Shown piece by piece: positions 1 to 7,902 of a stretch of DNA of 40,141 bases. Below the pieces are notes generated by a model that was not told where the DNA came from, ran no database searches, and saw nothing but the letters and a program-made list of their open reading frames with translations. The stretch is from Paludibacterium sp. (GTDB taxonomy: Bacteria; Pseudomonadota; Gammaproteobacteria; Burkholderiales; Chromobacteriaceae). Position 1 is the stretch's first letter. Every line of letters begins with the position of its first letter. The stretch lies in assembly GCF_019232825.1 (NCBI RefSeq), contig NZ_JAFAND010000100.1:1-40141 (forward strand). The letters are read 5' to 3'. Position numbers and translations under genes: made by a program.

Positions 1-703
1 TGCGCTCGCCCATGCCGATCAGGACCACGCCGTTGCCGATCGGCATCACGTCGCCGCCTTCCAGCGTCGCCAGACCGTAGTCCTTGTCGCTGTCGCCCCA
101 CCATACGTTCACCTTGCCGGCGAAATACGGGTGGAACTGGTAAACCGTCTGCTGCAGCAGGGTTTCTTGACGGCGCGCCGGCCAGTACATCGGGTTGAGC
201 GTCACGCCTTCGTACATCCAGCAGCTCGGGTCGCGCTGGAACAAGATGTTCGGCACGGCGGGCAATACGAAATCGGAGTGTTCCAGGTAGCCGCCGAACA
301 GGCCCTTGGCGTCGAACGGCAGCTCGAACTTGGCGATGCCGCCGATCATGTGCTCGGCCAGTTGGAAGGAGGGCATTTCGTCGAGCCAGGCGCGCAGTTC
401 CTTCTGCATGCCGATGCCGACATTGTCGGGGGTGACCTTGCGGTCCAACAGCCAGGCGCGGGCAGCCTTATCGTCCATCACGGTCGACAACGCTTCGGTC
501 AATTCGATGACGTGCACGCCGCGGGCACGCATCTGTTCCACCATGTAGTCATGGTCTTTCTGTGCGCGTTCAACCCAGATCACGTCGTCGAACAACATGC
601 TGTCGCAGTTGCCCGGGGTCAGACGTTTGTGAGCCAGGCCAGGACGGGCAACCATCACGCTGTGCAGTTTGCCGCATTCAGAATGGACACCAAACTTGGT
701 CAT
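1..703 (-). CDS. arcA: Arginine deiminase, 5' part (runs off the left edge)
   Basis: Hydrolyses arginine to citrulline and ammonia, the first step of the cytoplasmic arginine deiminase pathway that yields ATP and alkali without oxygen. I translated the minus strand from the ATG at 703, which is preceded by a good GAAGGAAG ribosome site. The 234 visible residues begin MTKFGVHSECGKLHSVMVAR. They contain the substrate-binding LFQRDPS (Asp158) and LEGGD (Glu215) motifs of the family. The catalytic His and C-terminal Cys must lie beyond position 1, so only a little over half of the usual ~410 residues is seen. There is no frameshift in the visible part. The ~400 bp upstream carries a candidate Anr/Fnr site, consistent with arc regulation in other proteobacteria. 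Whether arcB and arcC follow cannot be seen. Confidence 0.95.
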   Translation of the reverse strand, partial: MTKFGVHSECGKLHSVMVARPGLAHKRLTPGNCDSMLFDDVIWVERAQKDHDYMVEQMRARGVHVIELTEALSTVMDDKAARAWLLDRKVTPDNVGIGMQKELRAWLDEMPSFQLAEHMIGGIAKFELPFDAKGLFGGYLEHSDFVLPAVPNILFQRDPSCWMYEGVTLNPMYWPARRQETLLQQTVYQFHPYFAGKVNVWWGDSDKDYGLATLEGGDVMPIGNGVVLIGMGER

Positions 704-1102
704 CTTGCTTCCTTCTATCGCCATCTAATTGTGAAATGGTGCGCGGACGCCGCCCACGGGCGAGTCCAGCGCTGGCGTTCCGGGAAAGACCCCGACGCGC
801 CGCATGCGCCGCATGCTTCGGAGCATGTCTGGAAACGGATTCAGAAACCCTGATACTCAGTTGCTTTGGAAAGGTTACTTAGAGTGAAAATTAGAATATT
901 CTAAAACTCTTGAATAGTAACATTCCGATTTGCTGAGCTGCAATCATAGTAAGGAGATCACATTCGGGCAAAGAAGATTGATGCAATAATTGACGGAGAT
1001 CAACTCATCAAGAATGCGTTTTATTGACAAATTTTGTCGCAAGGGGTATTAGGCGAAAGTTTGCGTCGCATTCCCGTAAGTCGCTTAAGATCCACGACAC
1101 TT
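704..1102. other. AT-rich intergenic region upstream of arcA
   Basis: About 400 bp lie between the arcA start and the end of gluQ, so all regulatory content should serve arcA (minus strand). Seen here: a 14-bp perfect palindrome TTAGAATATTCTAA at 891-904, an Anr/Fnr-like dyad at 990-1003, and a TACTAT -10-like hexamer on the minus strand at 951-946. TGTCGC at 1035-1040 and CGTCGC followed by AA eight bases later (1064-1079) faintly resemble Pseudomonas ArgR half sites. No convincing small gene or RNA was found. Confidence 0.6.
990..1003. promoter_or_regulatory. Candidate Anr/Fnr binding site of the arc promoter
   Basis: TTGACGGAGATCAA matches the Fnr/Anr consensus TTGAT-N4-ATCAA at nine of ten fixed positions. 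It lies 287 bp upstream of the arcA start codon, and arginine deiminase operons are classically Anr-activated under low oxygen. The distance is long, so either a long leader or a class I-type position relative to the promoter is needed. The match is seen; the function is inferred. Confidence 0.5.
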
Positions 1103-2005
1103 TCACATTAAAACCGGACCTTTTGGCACGCGCGCCAATTGCCAGTGGGTGTGGGCCCAAGACCACACTTCGGACAGGGACCCCAGCGCTTGTGGCGGGG
1201 GATGGCCGAGCCGGGACAGCGCCAACCGCAGCTGGCCCGCGGCGTCATCGGCCGAGATCGAGGGCGCGAGCGTCTGTTTGGAAAGTTTTTCACCGGCCGC
1301 ATTCACCAACAACGGCAGATGGCAATATTCCGGCGTCGTCAGCGCCAAGCAGCGTTGCAGCCAGATCTGGCGTGGGGTCGACACCAGGAGATCGGCCCCG
1401 CGCACCACGTCGGTCACGCCCTGCGCGGCATCGTCGACCACCACCGCCAGCTGATAGGCCCAGAACCCGTCGGCGCGCAACAACACGAAGTCGCCGATGT
1501 CCCGCGGCAACTGCTGCGCATAGGCGCCTTGCAGACGATCGGCAAACGCGATCTCGCCGGCCTCTTCGACCGAGAGCCGCCAAGCCAACCCGGGAGCGGC
1601 GTCCAAGCCGAGCCCGCGGCAGGTGCCGGGATAGACCGGACCGTCGACGCCGCGCAGCGCCACCGCCTGGATCTCGCGCCGAGAACAGCGGCAACCGTAG
1701 GCTCTGCCCGCGCGCAACAACGCATCCAACGCCGCACGGTACAGGGCGTGGCGACGGCTTTGGTATTCGACCGAGCCGTCCCAGGCAAAACCGAAACGTT
1801 CCAGCGTGCGCAATATTTCGTCCGCCGCACCCGGCATCATGCGCGGCGTATCCAAATCCTCGATGCGCACCAACCACTCGCCGCCGCGCGTCTTGGCTTC
1901 CAAGAAGCTGCCGACGGCGGTCATCAACGAGCCCGCGTGCAACAGGCCGGTGGGACTGGGCGCGAAGCGCCCGCGGTAAGACGACGATTCGGAATGACAA
2001 GACAT
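1103..2005 (-). CDS. gluQ: Glutamyl-Q tRNA(Asp) synthetase
   Basis: Activates glutamate without tRNA and attaches it to the queuosine base at position 34 of tRNA(Asp). The 300 residues match a truncated glutamyl-tRNA synthetase catalytic core with no anticodon-binding domain. The first signature RFAPSPTGLLHAGSL is at about residues 13-27, then VRIEDLDTPR, a zinc-site CRCSRREI, and the KMSKS-like loop KLSKQT near residue 237. Family length is about 290-310. The start at 2005 has no strong ribosome site but sits just ahead of the conserved signature. The gene is divergent from fdxA with a 46-bp gap. A true GltX is excluded by length. Confidence 0.93.
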   Translation of the reverse strand: MSCHSESSSYRGRFAPSPTGLLHAGSLMTAVGSFLEAKTRGGEWLVRIEDLDTPRMMPGAADEILRTLERFGFAWDGSVEYQSRRHALYRAALDALLRAGRAYGCRCSRREIQAVALRGVDGPVYPGTCRGLGLDAAPGLAWRLSVEEAGEIAFADRLQGAYAQQLPRDIGDFVLLRADGFWAYQLAVVVDDAAQGVTDVVRGADLLVSTPRQIWLQRCLALTTPEYCHLPLLVNAAGEKLSKQTLAPSISADDAAGQLRLALSRLGHPPPQALGSLSEVWSWAHTHWQLARVPKGPVLM

Positions 2006-2051
2006 CGATTAAAATGACAATCTATACGATCAAACAAAGGGGAACACGACG

Positions 2052-2375
2052 ATGGCCTACGTTGTAACGGATGCCTGCATCAAATGCAAATATACCGACT
2101 GTGTCGATGTCTGCCCGGTCGACTGCTTCCATGAAGGGCCGAATTTCCTCGCCATCGATCCCGACGAGTGCATCGACTGCACGCTGTGCGTGGCGGAATG
2201 CCCGGTCGAGGCCATTTTCGCCGACGACGATGTCCCGGCCGGCCAGCAGGCCTTTATCGCGCTGAACGCCGAACTCGCCAAGAAATGGCCAGTGATCATT
2301 CAGAAAAAAGACCCGCTGCCCGACCACGCGCAATGGGCCGACGTCAAAGACAAGCTGCCTCTACTGGAGAAATGA
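2052..2375 (+). CDS. fdxA: 7Fe ferredoxin (3Fe-4S/4Fe-4S)
   Basis: Small soluble electron carrier of 107 residues. The N-terminal half has the cysteine pattern of the Azotobacter FdI/FdxA type: Cys9, Cys17 and Cys50 would hold the 3Fe-4S cluster, and Cys21, Cys40, Cys43 and Cys46 the 4Fe-4S cluster. The C-terminal ~50 residues ([10 protein letters not shown] then a [11 protein letters not shown] tail) are typical of the proteobacterial FdxA family. A strong AAAGGGGA ribosome site precedes the ATG. It converges on cheD with only 32 bp between. The electron partner is not indicated by the context. Confidence 0.95.
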   Translation: MAYVVTDACIKCKYTDCVDVCPVDCFHEGPNFLAIDPDECIDCTLCVAECPVEAIFADDDVPAGQQAFIALNAELAKKWPVIIQKKDPLPDHAQWADVKDKLPLLEK

Positions 2376-2407
2376 GGCCGCGCTAGCGAAATGGTGCGTT
2401 CGCGCAG

Positions 2408-3001
2408 CTAGAACAAATCGATGCCGCCCTGCCAATCGGCGCCGGCGATGCGCTCGCGATACTGGCGTTCGCGCAGCACCAGCTTCGCCACCTTGGCGGT
2501 GTTGAGCCGGCGGATCATCACCTTGCCGCTGTCGGTGAAAAAATACACCTTGCGCGCGCTGTCTCCCAACAGATCGCTGGCGATAATCGGAATACGCTCC
2601 AAATCCAGATAGCGGCGGACGAAATCGGCGTTGAGCTCGCCGACGTTGACCACGTTCATGCCGTCGAGCACCTTGCCGGCGCCAAATACCTTCGCCTGCA
2701 ACCGATCGCGCCGGGCGCCGCGCTTTTGCATCTCGGTAATCAACAGCTCCATGGCCTGGACGCCGAAGCGCGCCGACAGGCTGTCCGACGTCGTCACGCT
2801 GCTGCTCTGCGGCAACATGAAATGGTTCATGCCGCACACGCCCACGACCGGATCGCGCAGGCAGGCCGCCACGCAAGAGCCCAACACGGTCACCAGCAGC
2901 GAATCGGCATGCGTGGCGACGAAATCGCCCGGCAATAGCTTGACCGCGGGCAGATGAAACTGCGGGTCAAAGTAGTCCAAACCGCGCCGGGTGCGAGCCA
3001 T
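2408..3001 (-). CDS. cheD: Chemoreceptor glutamine deamidase CheD
   Basis: Deamidates receptor glutamines to methylatable glutamates, tuning adaptation. The 197 residues include the nucleophile in VLGSCVAACL (Cys43) and the catalytic His60 in GMNHFMLP. Their 17-residue spacing equals that of the characterised Thermotoga enzyme. It is last in the minus-strand chemotaxis operon, 7 bp after the cheB stop codon. The protein ends WQGGIDLF; the short chemoreceptor encoded upstream also ends in SIDLF, which suggests a shared docking tail (inference). No CheC partner is in the window. Confidence 0.95.
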   Translation of the reverse strand: MARTRRGLDYFDPQFHLPAVKLLPGDFVATHADSLLVTVLGSCVAACLRDPVVGVCGMNHFMLPQSSSVTTSDSLSARFGVQAMELLITEMQKRGARRDRLQAKVFGAGKVLDGMNVVNVGELNADFVRRYLDLERIPIIASDLLGDSARKVYFFTDSGKVMIRRLNTAKVAKLVLRERQYRERIAGADWQGGIDLF

Positions 3002-3008
3002 GATGCCG

Positions 3009-4064
3009 TCAACCCGTGTTCAACCGCTCGAGCACGCGCGGCGCCAATTGTTCCAGCGAACAGATCTCATCGACGCCCCCCTGTGCAACCGCCGCCGCGG
3101 GCATGCCATAGACGATGCAGCTGGCCTCGTCCTGCGCCAGCGTATAGGCGCCGGCTCGGCGCATGGCCAGCATGCCGCGCGCGCCGTCCTTGCCCATCCC
3201 GGTCATGATCACCGCCACGGCGTCGCGCCCGACCCGCTCGGCGGCCGAGTCGAACAGCACGTCCACCGACGGCCGGTGGCGATTGACCGGTTCGCCGCGG
3301 TCGAGTGCGATGTACCACCCATTCGTGCCGCGGCAGATGCGCATATGAGAATGGCCGGGCGCGATGTACGCGGTATTGCGGCACACCGGCTCGCCGTCGA
3401 TCGCCTCCTTGACGTGCATGGCGCACAAGCCATCGAGCCTGGCGGCGAACGAGGCGGTGAAGTTCTCCGGCATGTGCTGCACGATCAGAATCGGCGGGCA
3501 TTCGCCCGGCAAGCTGCCGAGAAACGCGCGGATGGCCTCGGTGCCGCCGGTGGACGCGCCGACAAACACCAGCGCATTGGGGTTGAGCGCTCCCGAGGTC
3601 AATCGCGGCAAGCGCGCCGCCTTGGCGGCGACCGCGCGCGGCAAGCGGTTCTTGGCGGCCGCCGCCACGCGGATCTTATCGCGGATCTCGCTGGCGTAAG
3701 CCTGCATGCTGGCGTTGATATTGCTGTCCGGCTTGGGCATGACATCCACCGCGCCGAGCTCCAACGCGGTCAACGCGGTGTCAGAGCCGGCTTGCGTCAA
3801 CGTGGAGATCATCAGCACCGGCGTTGGGCGCAGTCGCATCAAACGACGCAGGAACTCGATGCCGTCCATGCGCGGCATTTCCACGTCGAGCGTGATCACG
3901 TCCGGATCGGTCTCGCGGATGCGCTCGCGCGCCACCAGGGGATCGGCGGCGGTCGCGACGACCTCCATGTCGTCCGCCTCGTTGACGATGTTGGTCAACA
4001 GACTGCGAATCAGTGCCGAGTCGTCCACCACCACGACCCGGATCTTGGGAGCGGAAAGCGTCAT
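3009..4064 (-). CDS. cheB: Chemotaxis response regulator methylesterase CheB
   Basis: Removes receptor methyl groups when phosphorylated by CheA. The receiver domain spans about residues 7-125 with the acidic pair Asp14/Asp15 and phosphoacceptor Asp60 in [12 protein letters not shown]. After a ~40-residue linker the methylesterase domain carries the triad Ser171 (GASTGG), His197 (VQHMPENF) and Asp293 (MGKDGARGM). The length, 351 residues, is normal. The start codon overlaps the cheR stop by four bases (ATGA), implying translational coupling. Confidence 0.96.
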   Translation of the reverse strand: MTLSAPKIRVVVVDDSALIRSLLTNIVNEADDMEVVATAADPLVARERIRETDPDVITLDVEMPRMDGIEFLRRLMRLRPTPVLMISTLTQAGSDTALTALELGAVDVMPKPDSNINASMQAYASEIRDKIRVAAAAKNRLPRAVAAKAARLPRLTSGALNPNALVFVGASTGGTEAIRAFLGSLPGECPPILIVQHMPENFTASFAARLDGLCAMHVKEAIDGEPVCRNTAYIAPGHSHMRICRGTNGWYIALDRGEPVNRHRPSVDVLFDSAAERVGRDAVAVIMTGMGKDGARGMLAMRRAGAYTLAQDEASCIVYGMPAAAVAQGGVDEICSLEQLAPRVLERLNTG

Positions 4065-4900
4065 GAGCCCCTGCCCGCCTTACGGTAAGCCGTTCTACCG
4101 CAGGGCACGAATGCGTCGGTAATCAATTGAATATTCTCCGAATGCCCCAGGAACAACAGAGCATGTGGCTGCATATGATCGGCAAGACGTTGCAGGATGG
4201 CCCGTTGTGTCTGGTTGTCGAAATAGATCATGACATTGCGGCAAAACACCGCGTCAAATAAGCCAATATCCGGCCAACGATCAGCCGCCAGGTTGAGCTG
4301 GCCAAATTGAATGGCCGCGCGCAGCCCGGGTTTGACTCGCACGAACCCCTCCTGCTTGCCTTTGCCGCGGAGAAAATGCGCTTTCAGCTGCGTTTTGCTC
4401 AGCAAGGCGATCCGCTCCTCCGGATAGACCCCCGCGGCGGCGGTTTTGAGCACGTTGGTATCGATGTCGGTCGCCACGACCTCGATAGGGCACGGCCGCG
4501 GCAACGGGGCCTCGGCCAGCGTCATGGCCACCGAATAAGGTTCCTCGCCCGTGGAAGCGGCGGCGCTCCACACACGGTAGAGCGCTCCGGCGCCGGCATG
4601 GTGGCCAAAGTGCTTGGCCAGCATCTCAAAATGATGCGGTTCACGGAAAAACGCCGTCAAATTGGTGGTCAGCGCATTGACGAACGACTGCCACTCCGGA
4701 TGCGCCGGATCCGCCGACAACACGTCAAGGTAGACGCTAAAGCGCTTCTCCCCCATCGCGCGCACGCGCCGCGCCAGGCGCGCATAGGCCATATCGCTTT
4801 TGGCTTCCGACAAAGCGATGCCGGCATGGCGGTACACCATGTCGCGCACGCGGCGGAAATCCGCGGCGGTAAAAGTCAAGTCACGGTCGTCAGTCGACAT
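4061..4900 (-). CDS. cheR: Chemotaxis protein methyltransferase CheR
   Basis: Transfers methyl groups from S-adenosylmethionine to receptor glutamates. The 279 residues show the N-terminal helical domain, then TNLTAFFRE (79-87), the SAM-binding [13 protein letters not shown] (111-123), [10 protein letters not shown] (219-228) and HSEN near the end. A beta-subdomain segment [13 protein letters not shown] (177-189) resembles the part of Salmonella CheR that grips the receptor C-terminal pentapeptide. The receptor gene just upstream ends in EWEEF, a fitting tether. The ribosome site is weak; spacing from the receptor gene is 51 bp. Confidence 0.96.
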   Translation of the reverse strand: MSTDDRDLTFTAADFRRVRDMVYRHAGIALSEAKSDMAYARLARRVRAMGEKRFSVYLDVLSADPAHPEWQSFVNALTTNLTAFFREPHHFEMLAKHFGHHAGAGALYRVWSAAASTGEEPYSVAMTLAEAPLPRPCPIEVVATDIDTNVLKTAAAGVYPEERIALLSKTQLKAHFLRGKGKQEGFVRVKPGLRAAIQFGQLNLAADRWPDIGLFDAVFCRNVMIYFDNQTQRAILQRLADHMQPHALLFLGHSENIQLITDAFVPCGRTAYRKAGRGS

Positions 4901-4951
4901 GCGGTCTTCACGCCGGGAGGCGTTCTGCGCCGCCCCCGGCCTCGTTCAAGA

Positions 4952-7342
4952 TCAAAACTCTTCCCACTCGCCATCCTCGTCGCGCGACGCCATTTCCTTG
5001 GCCAAACGCACCGGTATCGGCGAGGGACGCCCATCGGCCTTGGCCGGCACCCGCTCCGTCGGCGCCTCGCGGCTCAACCTCGCCATCTGCGCCGGTCGCA
5101 CCGGCGTGGCCGCCGGCTTCACGGCAGGCGGCACGCTGTCGCGTCGAGCGAACTTATCGGCATCCTTCAACTTGAACAGCGACACGGCCTCGACCAAAAT
5201 GCGCGCCTGCTCTTCCAGCGACTCGGCCGCGGCGGCGGCTTCCTCGACCAGCGCGGCGTTCTTTTGGGTGTTCTCGTCCATCTGCGTCACCGCCAGGTTG
5301 ACCTGTTCGATACCGGCGCTCTGCTCCCCGGACGCGGCGGAAATTTCGCTCATCAGGTCGGTCACCCGCGTGATCGAGGCGACGATTTCCTGCATCGTGC
5401 GCCCCGCCTCGTCCACCAGGCGCGAGCCGGATTCGACTTTTTCCACCGAATTGCCGATCAGCGCCTTGATTTCCTTGGCGGCCCCAGCGGAACGCTGCGC
5501 CAGATTGCGCACTTCGCTCGCCACCACGGCAAAACCTCGACCCTGCTCGCCGGCACGCGCCGCCTCGACCGCGGCATTAAGCGCCAGGATGTTGGTTTGG
5601 AACGCGATGCCATCGATCACGCTGATGATGTCGACGATCTTCTTGGCGCTCTCGTTGATCTCGCTCATGGTCGACACCACCTGGCCAACGACCTGGCCGC
5701 CGCGCGAGGCGATATCGGACGAGCCGATGGCCAGCGCGTTGGCCTTTTTGGCGTTATCCGCGTTCTGACGCACGGTGCTGGTGATTTCCTCCATGCTCGA
5801 CGCGGTTTCCTCCAGGCTTGCGGCCTGCTGTTCGGTGCGGCTCGACAGGTTGGCGTTGCCGGCGGAGATTTCCCTCGCGGCGGTATTGATCGAGTCGGTC
5901 GATTCCTTGATGTTCTGCACGATCTCGCGCAGCCGCTCGACCGTGGTATTGGTATCCTGCTTCAACGTACCGAACAGCCCCTGATAATCGCTGTGAATGG
6001 TGTGCGTCAGATCGCCGCGCGCCACGGCGGAGAGCACGTTGGCAATATCCTGCAAGCCTTGGCTCGTGACGTCCAACAGGCTATTGAGCCCTTCGCCCAG
6101 CGACTTGAAGAACCCCTCCTTGCCTTCCAACTGCACGCGCTGCGCGAAATCGCCATGCGCCGCGGCGGCGACGATTTGCGCCACTTCCTCCTCGACGCGG
6201 ACTTCCAACGTGCGGTCGCGCCACTCCACCGCCGTGCCGAGCCGTTCACCGGTCACGCCGAACACCGGGCTCGCCGCCAGCGCGAAGGTGCGCCCGCCGA
6301 CCTTGATCTGATTGCGGTAACTGCCGCGCAGGCTGCCGAGCAGATCGCGCTGGTGCGCCGGGTTCTTGTGGAAGGCATCGAACGAGCGCCCCAGCAGGCT
6401 TCTGGCTTCAAAGGACGGCAGATCCTTGCGGATATCGGCCTCGGCCGTCTGCATCATGTCTTGCGCGCTGCGGTTGAGATAAATGATGGTGCCGTTGGGG
6501 TCGGCGATCATCACGCTGGTGCCGACGTTATCGAGCGCGCTACGCACGCGGATGTTCTCGATGGCCTTTTGCGCCGCCTTGCTCATAAAGGCGAACAAAC
6601 TGCTGTCGTCGCCCTTTTTCAATTTAAGCGTGGTGGTGATTTCGCCGGCTGCCAATTCCTGCATCAGTTGACGCGCTTCGGCCGGCTCGCCGCCCAATTC
6701 CTTCATCAGGGAACGGGTGATCAGCCAACCGGCGGCCAACGACACGAACAAGGCCACCGCGGCGGAGATGGAGAGCAAGCTTTCCGCCCGCAGCGCATCG
6801 GTAGCCGACTGCGATGCGATATCCTGCGACTGGGTCTCTTCCAAATGGATCAGCTTCCCGACCTGGTCCATGTAGGCAAGCTGATCGGTGCGCATGTGGT
6901 CGAGCAAGTACTTGCGCGCCTCGTCTTTCTTGCCGTCCTTGAACAGCTGCAGGAAGGTCACATAGTCGTTGCGGTAGACGACGCGGGTCGCCTGCACATC
7001 CTGCTGAATGCGCATGCTCTCCTCGCTGCCCGGTATGGCGGCGAGACGATTCATGGCGTCGGTCACCAATTGACTCGCCGAGTTGGCCTGTTGCAGCTGA
7101 CTGCTGATCAGATTGGGATCCTCCGCCAATAACACGGTGCGCACCGACCGGGCGTGCAAGTTGACCGCGTCGATCACATCGTTGGCCGCCTTGGCGCGCG
7201 GCACGTGCACCATGGAGGTTTCCTGGATACCCGCGCGCAGCCCGCTGATCTGCATCACGGCGATGCCCATGCTGGCGGCGATCACCAAGATCACCAGGCC
7301 AAAGCCAAGCGTCAGCCGATGCTTCACTTTCATGCTAGCCAT
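4952..7342 (-). CDS. Methyl-accepting chemotaxis protein with periplasmic helical sensor and cytoplasmic PAS
   Basis: Transmembrane chemoreceptor of 796 residues. The start at 7342 ([10 protein letters not shown]) is chosen because AGGGAGGT lies 7-8 bases upstream; an in-frame ATG at 7387 lacks a ribosome site. In order: TM1 (~residues 9-29), a four-helix-bundle-like periplasmic domain to ~170, TM2 ([18 protein letters not shown]), a HAMP-like linker, a PAS domain ([18 protein letters not shown]), a second HAMP-like segment, and the signalling hairpin with [20 protein letters not shown]. The very C-terminus is EWEEF, matching the aromatic-x-x-aromatic pentapeptide that tethers CheR/CheB. The start overlaps the cheW end by eight bases. 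The ligand is unknown. Confidence 0.94.
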   Translation of the reverse strand: MASMKVKHRLTLGFGLVILVIAASMGIAVMQISGLRAGIQETSMVHVPRAKAANDVIDAVNLHARSVRTVLLAEDPNLISSQLQQANSASQLVTDAMNRLAAIPGSEESMRIQQDVQATRVVYRNDYVTFLQLFKDGKKDEARKYLLDHMRTDQLAYMDQVGKLIHLEETQSQDIASQSATDALRAESLLSISAAVALFVSLAAGWLITRSLMKELGGEPAEARQLMQELAAGEITTTLKLKKGDDSSLFAFMSKAAQKAIENIRVRSALDNVGTSVMIADPNGTIIYLNRSAQDMMQTAEADIRKDLPSFEARSLLGRSFDAFHKNPAHQRDLLGSLRGSYRNQIKVGGRTFALAASPVFGVTGERLGTAVEWRDRTLEVRVEEEVAQIVAAAAHGDFAQRVQLEGKEGFFKSLGEGLNSLLDVTSQGLQDIANVLSAVARGDLTHTIHSDYQGLFGTLKQDTNTTVERLREIVQNIKESTDSINTAAREISAGNANLSSRTEQQAASLEETASSMEEITSTVRQNADNAKKANALAIGSSDIASRGGQVVGQVVSTMSEINESAKKIVDIISVIDGIAFQTNILALNAAVEAARAGEQGRGFAVVASEVRNLAQRSAGAAKEIKALIGNSVEKVESGSRLVDEAGRTMQEIVASITRVTDLMSEISAASGEQSAGIEQVNLAVTQMDENTQKNAALVEEAAAAAESLEEQARILVEAVSLFKLKDADKFARRDSVPPAVKPAATPVRPAQMARLSREAPTERVPAKADGRPSPIPVRLAKEMASRDEDGEWEEF

Positions 7343-7862
7343 TTGACACACCTCCCTGTATTTGTCCGTTTTGGGCATGGCGTTCAACTTCCATCAAACT
7401 CATCTGCGCGCTGCTCATCAGGCGCTCGATATCCAGCACGATCACCATACCCTCGCCCACCGGCATCAGCCCCTCGATATAGGCCGTATCCACTGCCGCG
7501 CCGAACTCCGGCGCCGGGCGGATAGCCTCCGGCTTGAGCTGAATCACATCGGAGACGCCGTCGACCACGATGCCGAGCGTGCGCCCCAGGACATTCAGGA
7601 TGATGACCACGGTAAACGGGGTATAACTGGCGTCGCCGAGCTCGAATTTGAGCCGCATGTCGACGATCGGCACGATGCTGCCGCGCAGGTTGATCACCCC
7701 CTTGATGAAGGCCGGCGCGCCGGCGATGCGGGTCACCGATTCGTAACCGCGGATTTCCTGGACCTTGAGGATGTCGATTGCGTACTGCTCGGCGCCGAGC
7801 GTGAAGACCAGCAGCTCTCTGACCGAGGTTTCGGCAGGGTCGTCGATGTCGGTTGAAGTCAT
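7335..7862 (-). CDS. cheW: Chemotaxis coupling protein CheW
   Basis: Links receptors to CheA in the signalling array. The 175-residue protein starts at 7862 (MTSTDIDDP) behind a GGGGGAG ribosome site; the longer frame upstream adds only an arginine-rich, non-homologous stretch. Typical CheW features are [38 protein letters not shown] and [10 protein letters not shown]. It lies 40 bp after cheA, and its stop codon lies inside the start of the receptor gene, so cheA-cheW-receptor are expected to be co-transcribed and co-translated. Confidence 0.95.
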   Translation of the reverse strand: MTSTDIDDPAETSVRELLVFTLGAEQYAIDILKVQEIRGYESVTRIAGAPAFIKGVINLRGSIVPIVDMRLKFELGDASYTPFTVVIILNVLGRTLGIVVDGVSDVIQLKPEAIRPAPEFGAAVDTAYIEGLMPVGEGMVIVLDIERLMSSAQMSLMEVERHAQNGQIQGGVSNG

Positions 7863-7902
7863 GTCACTCCCCCTCTGCGAGCGCGGCCTCATGCCGCGCG
7901 GT

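Noticed and set aside
1024-2067. Long Arg/Pro-rich open frames on the plus strand over gluQ
   Set aside because: Shadow of gluQ, with composition unlike real proteins.
2376-2407. Possible terminator between the convergent fdxA and cheD genes
   Set aside because: Only a weak GCGC/CGAA dyad with no T-run; not enough to call.
4307-7132. A 941-codon open frame on the plus strand across cheR and the receptor gene
   Set aside because: His/Arg/Gly-rich translation antisense to well-supported genes; a by-product of high GC and codon bias.
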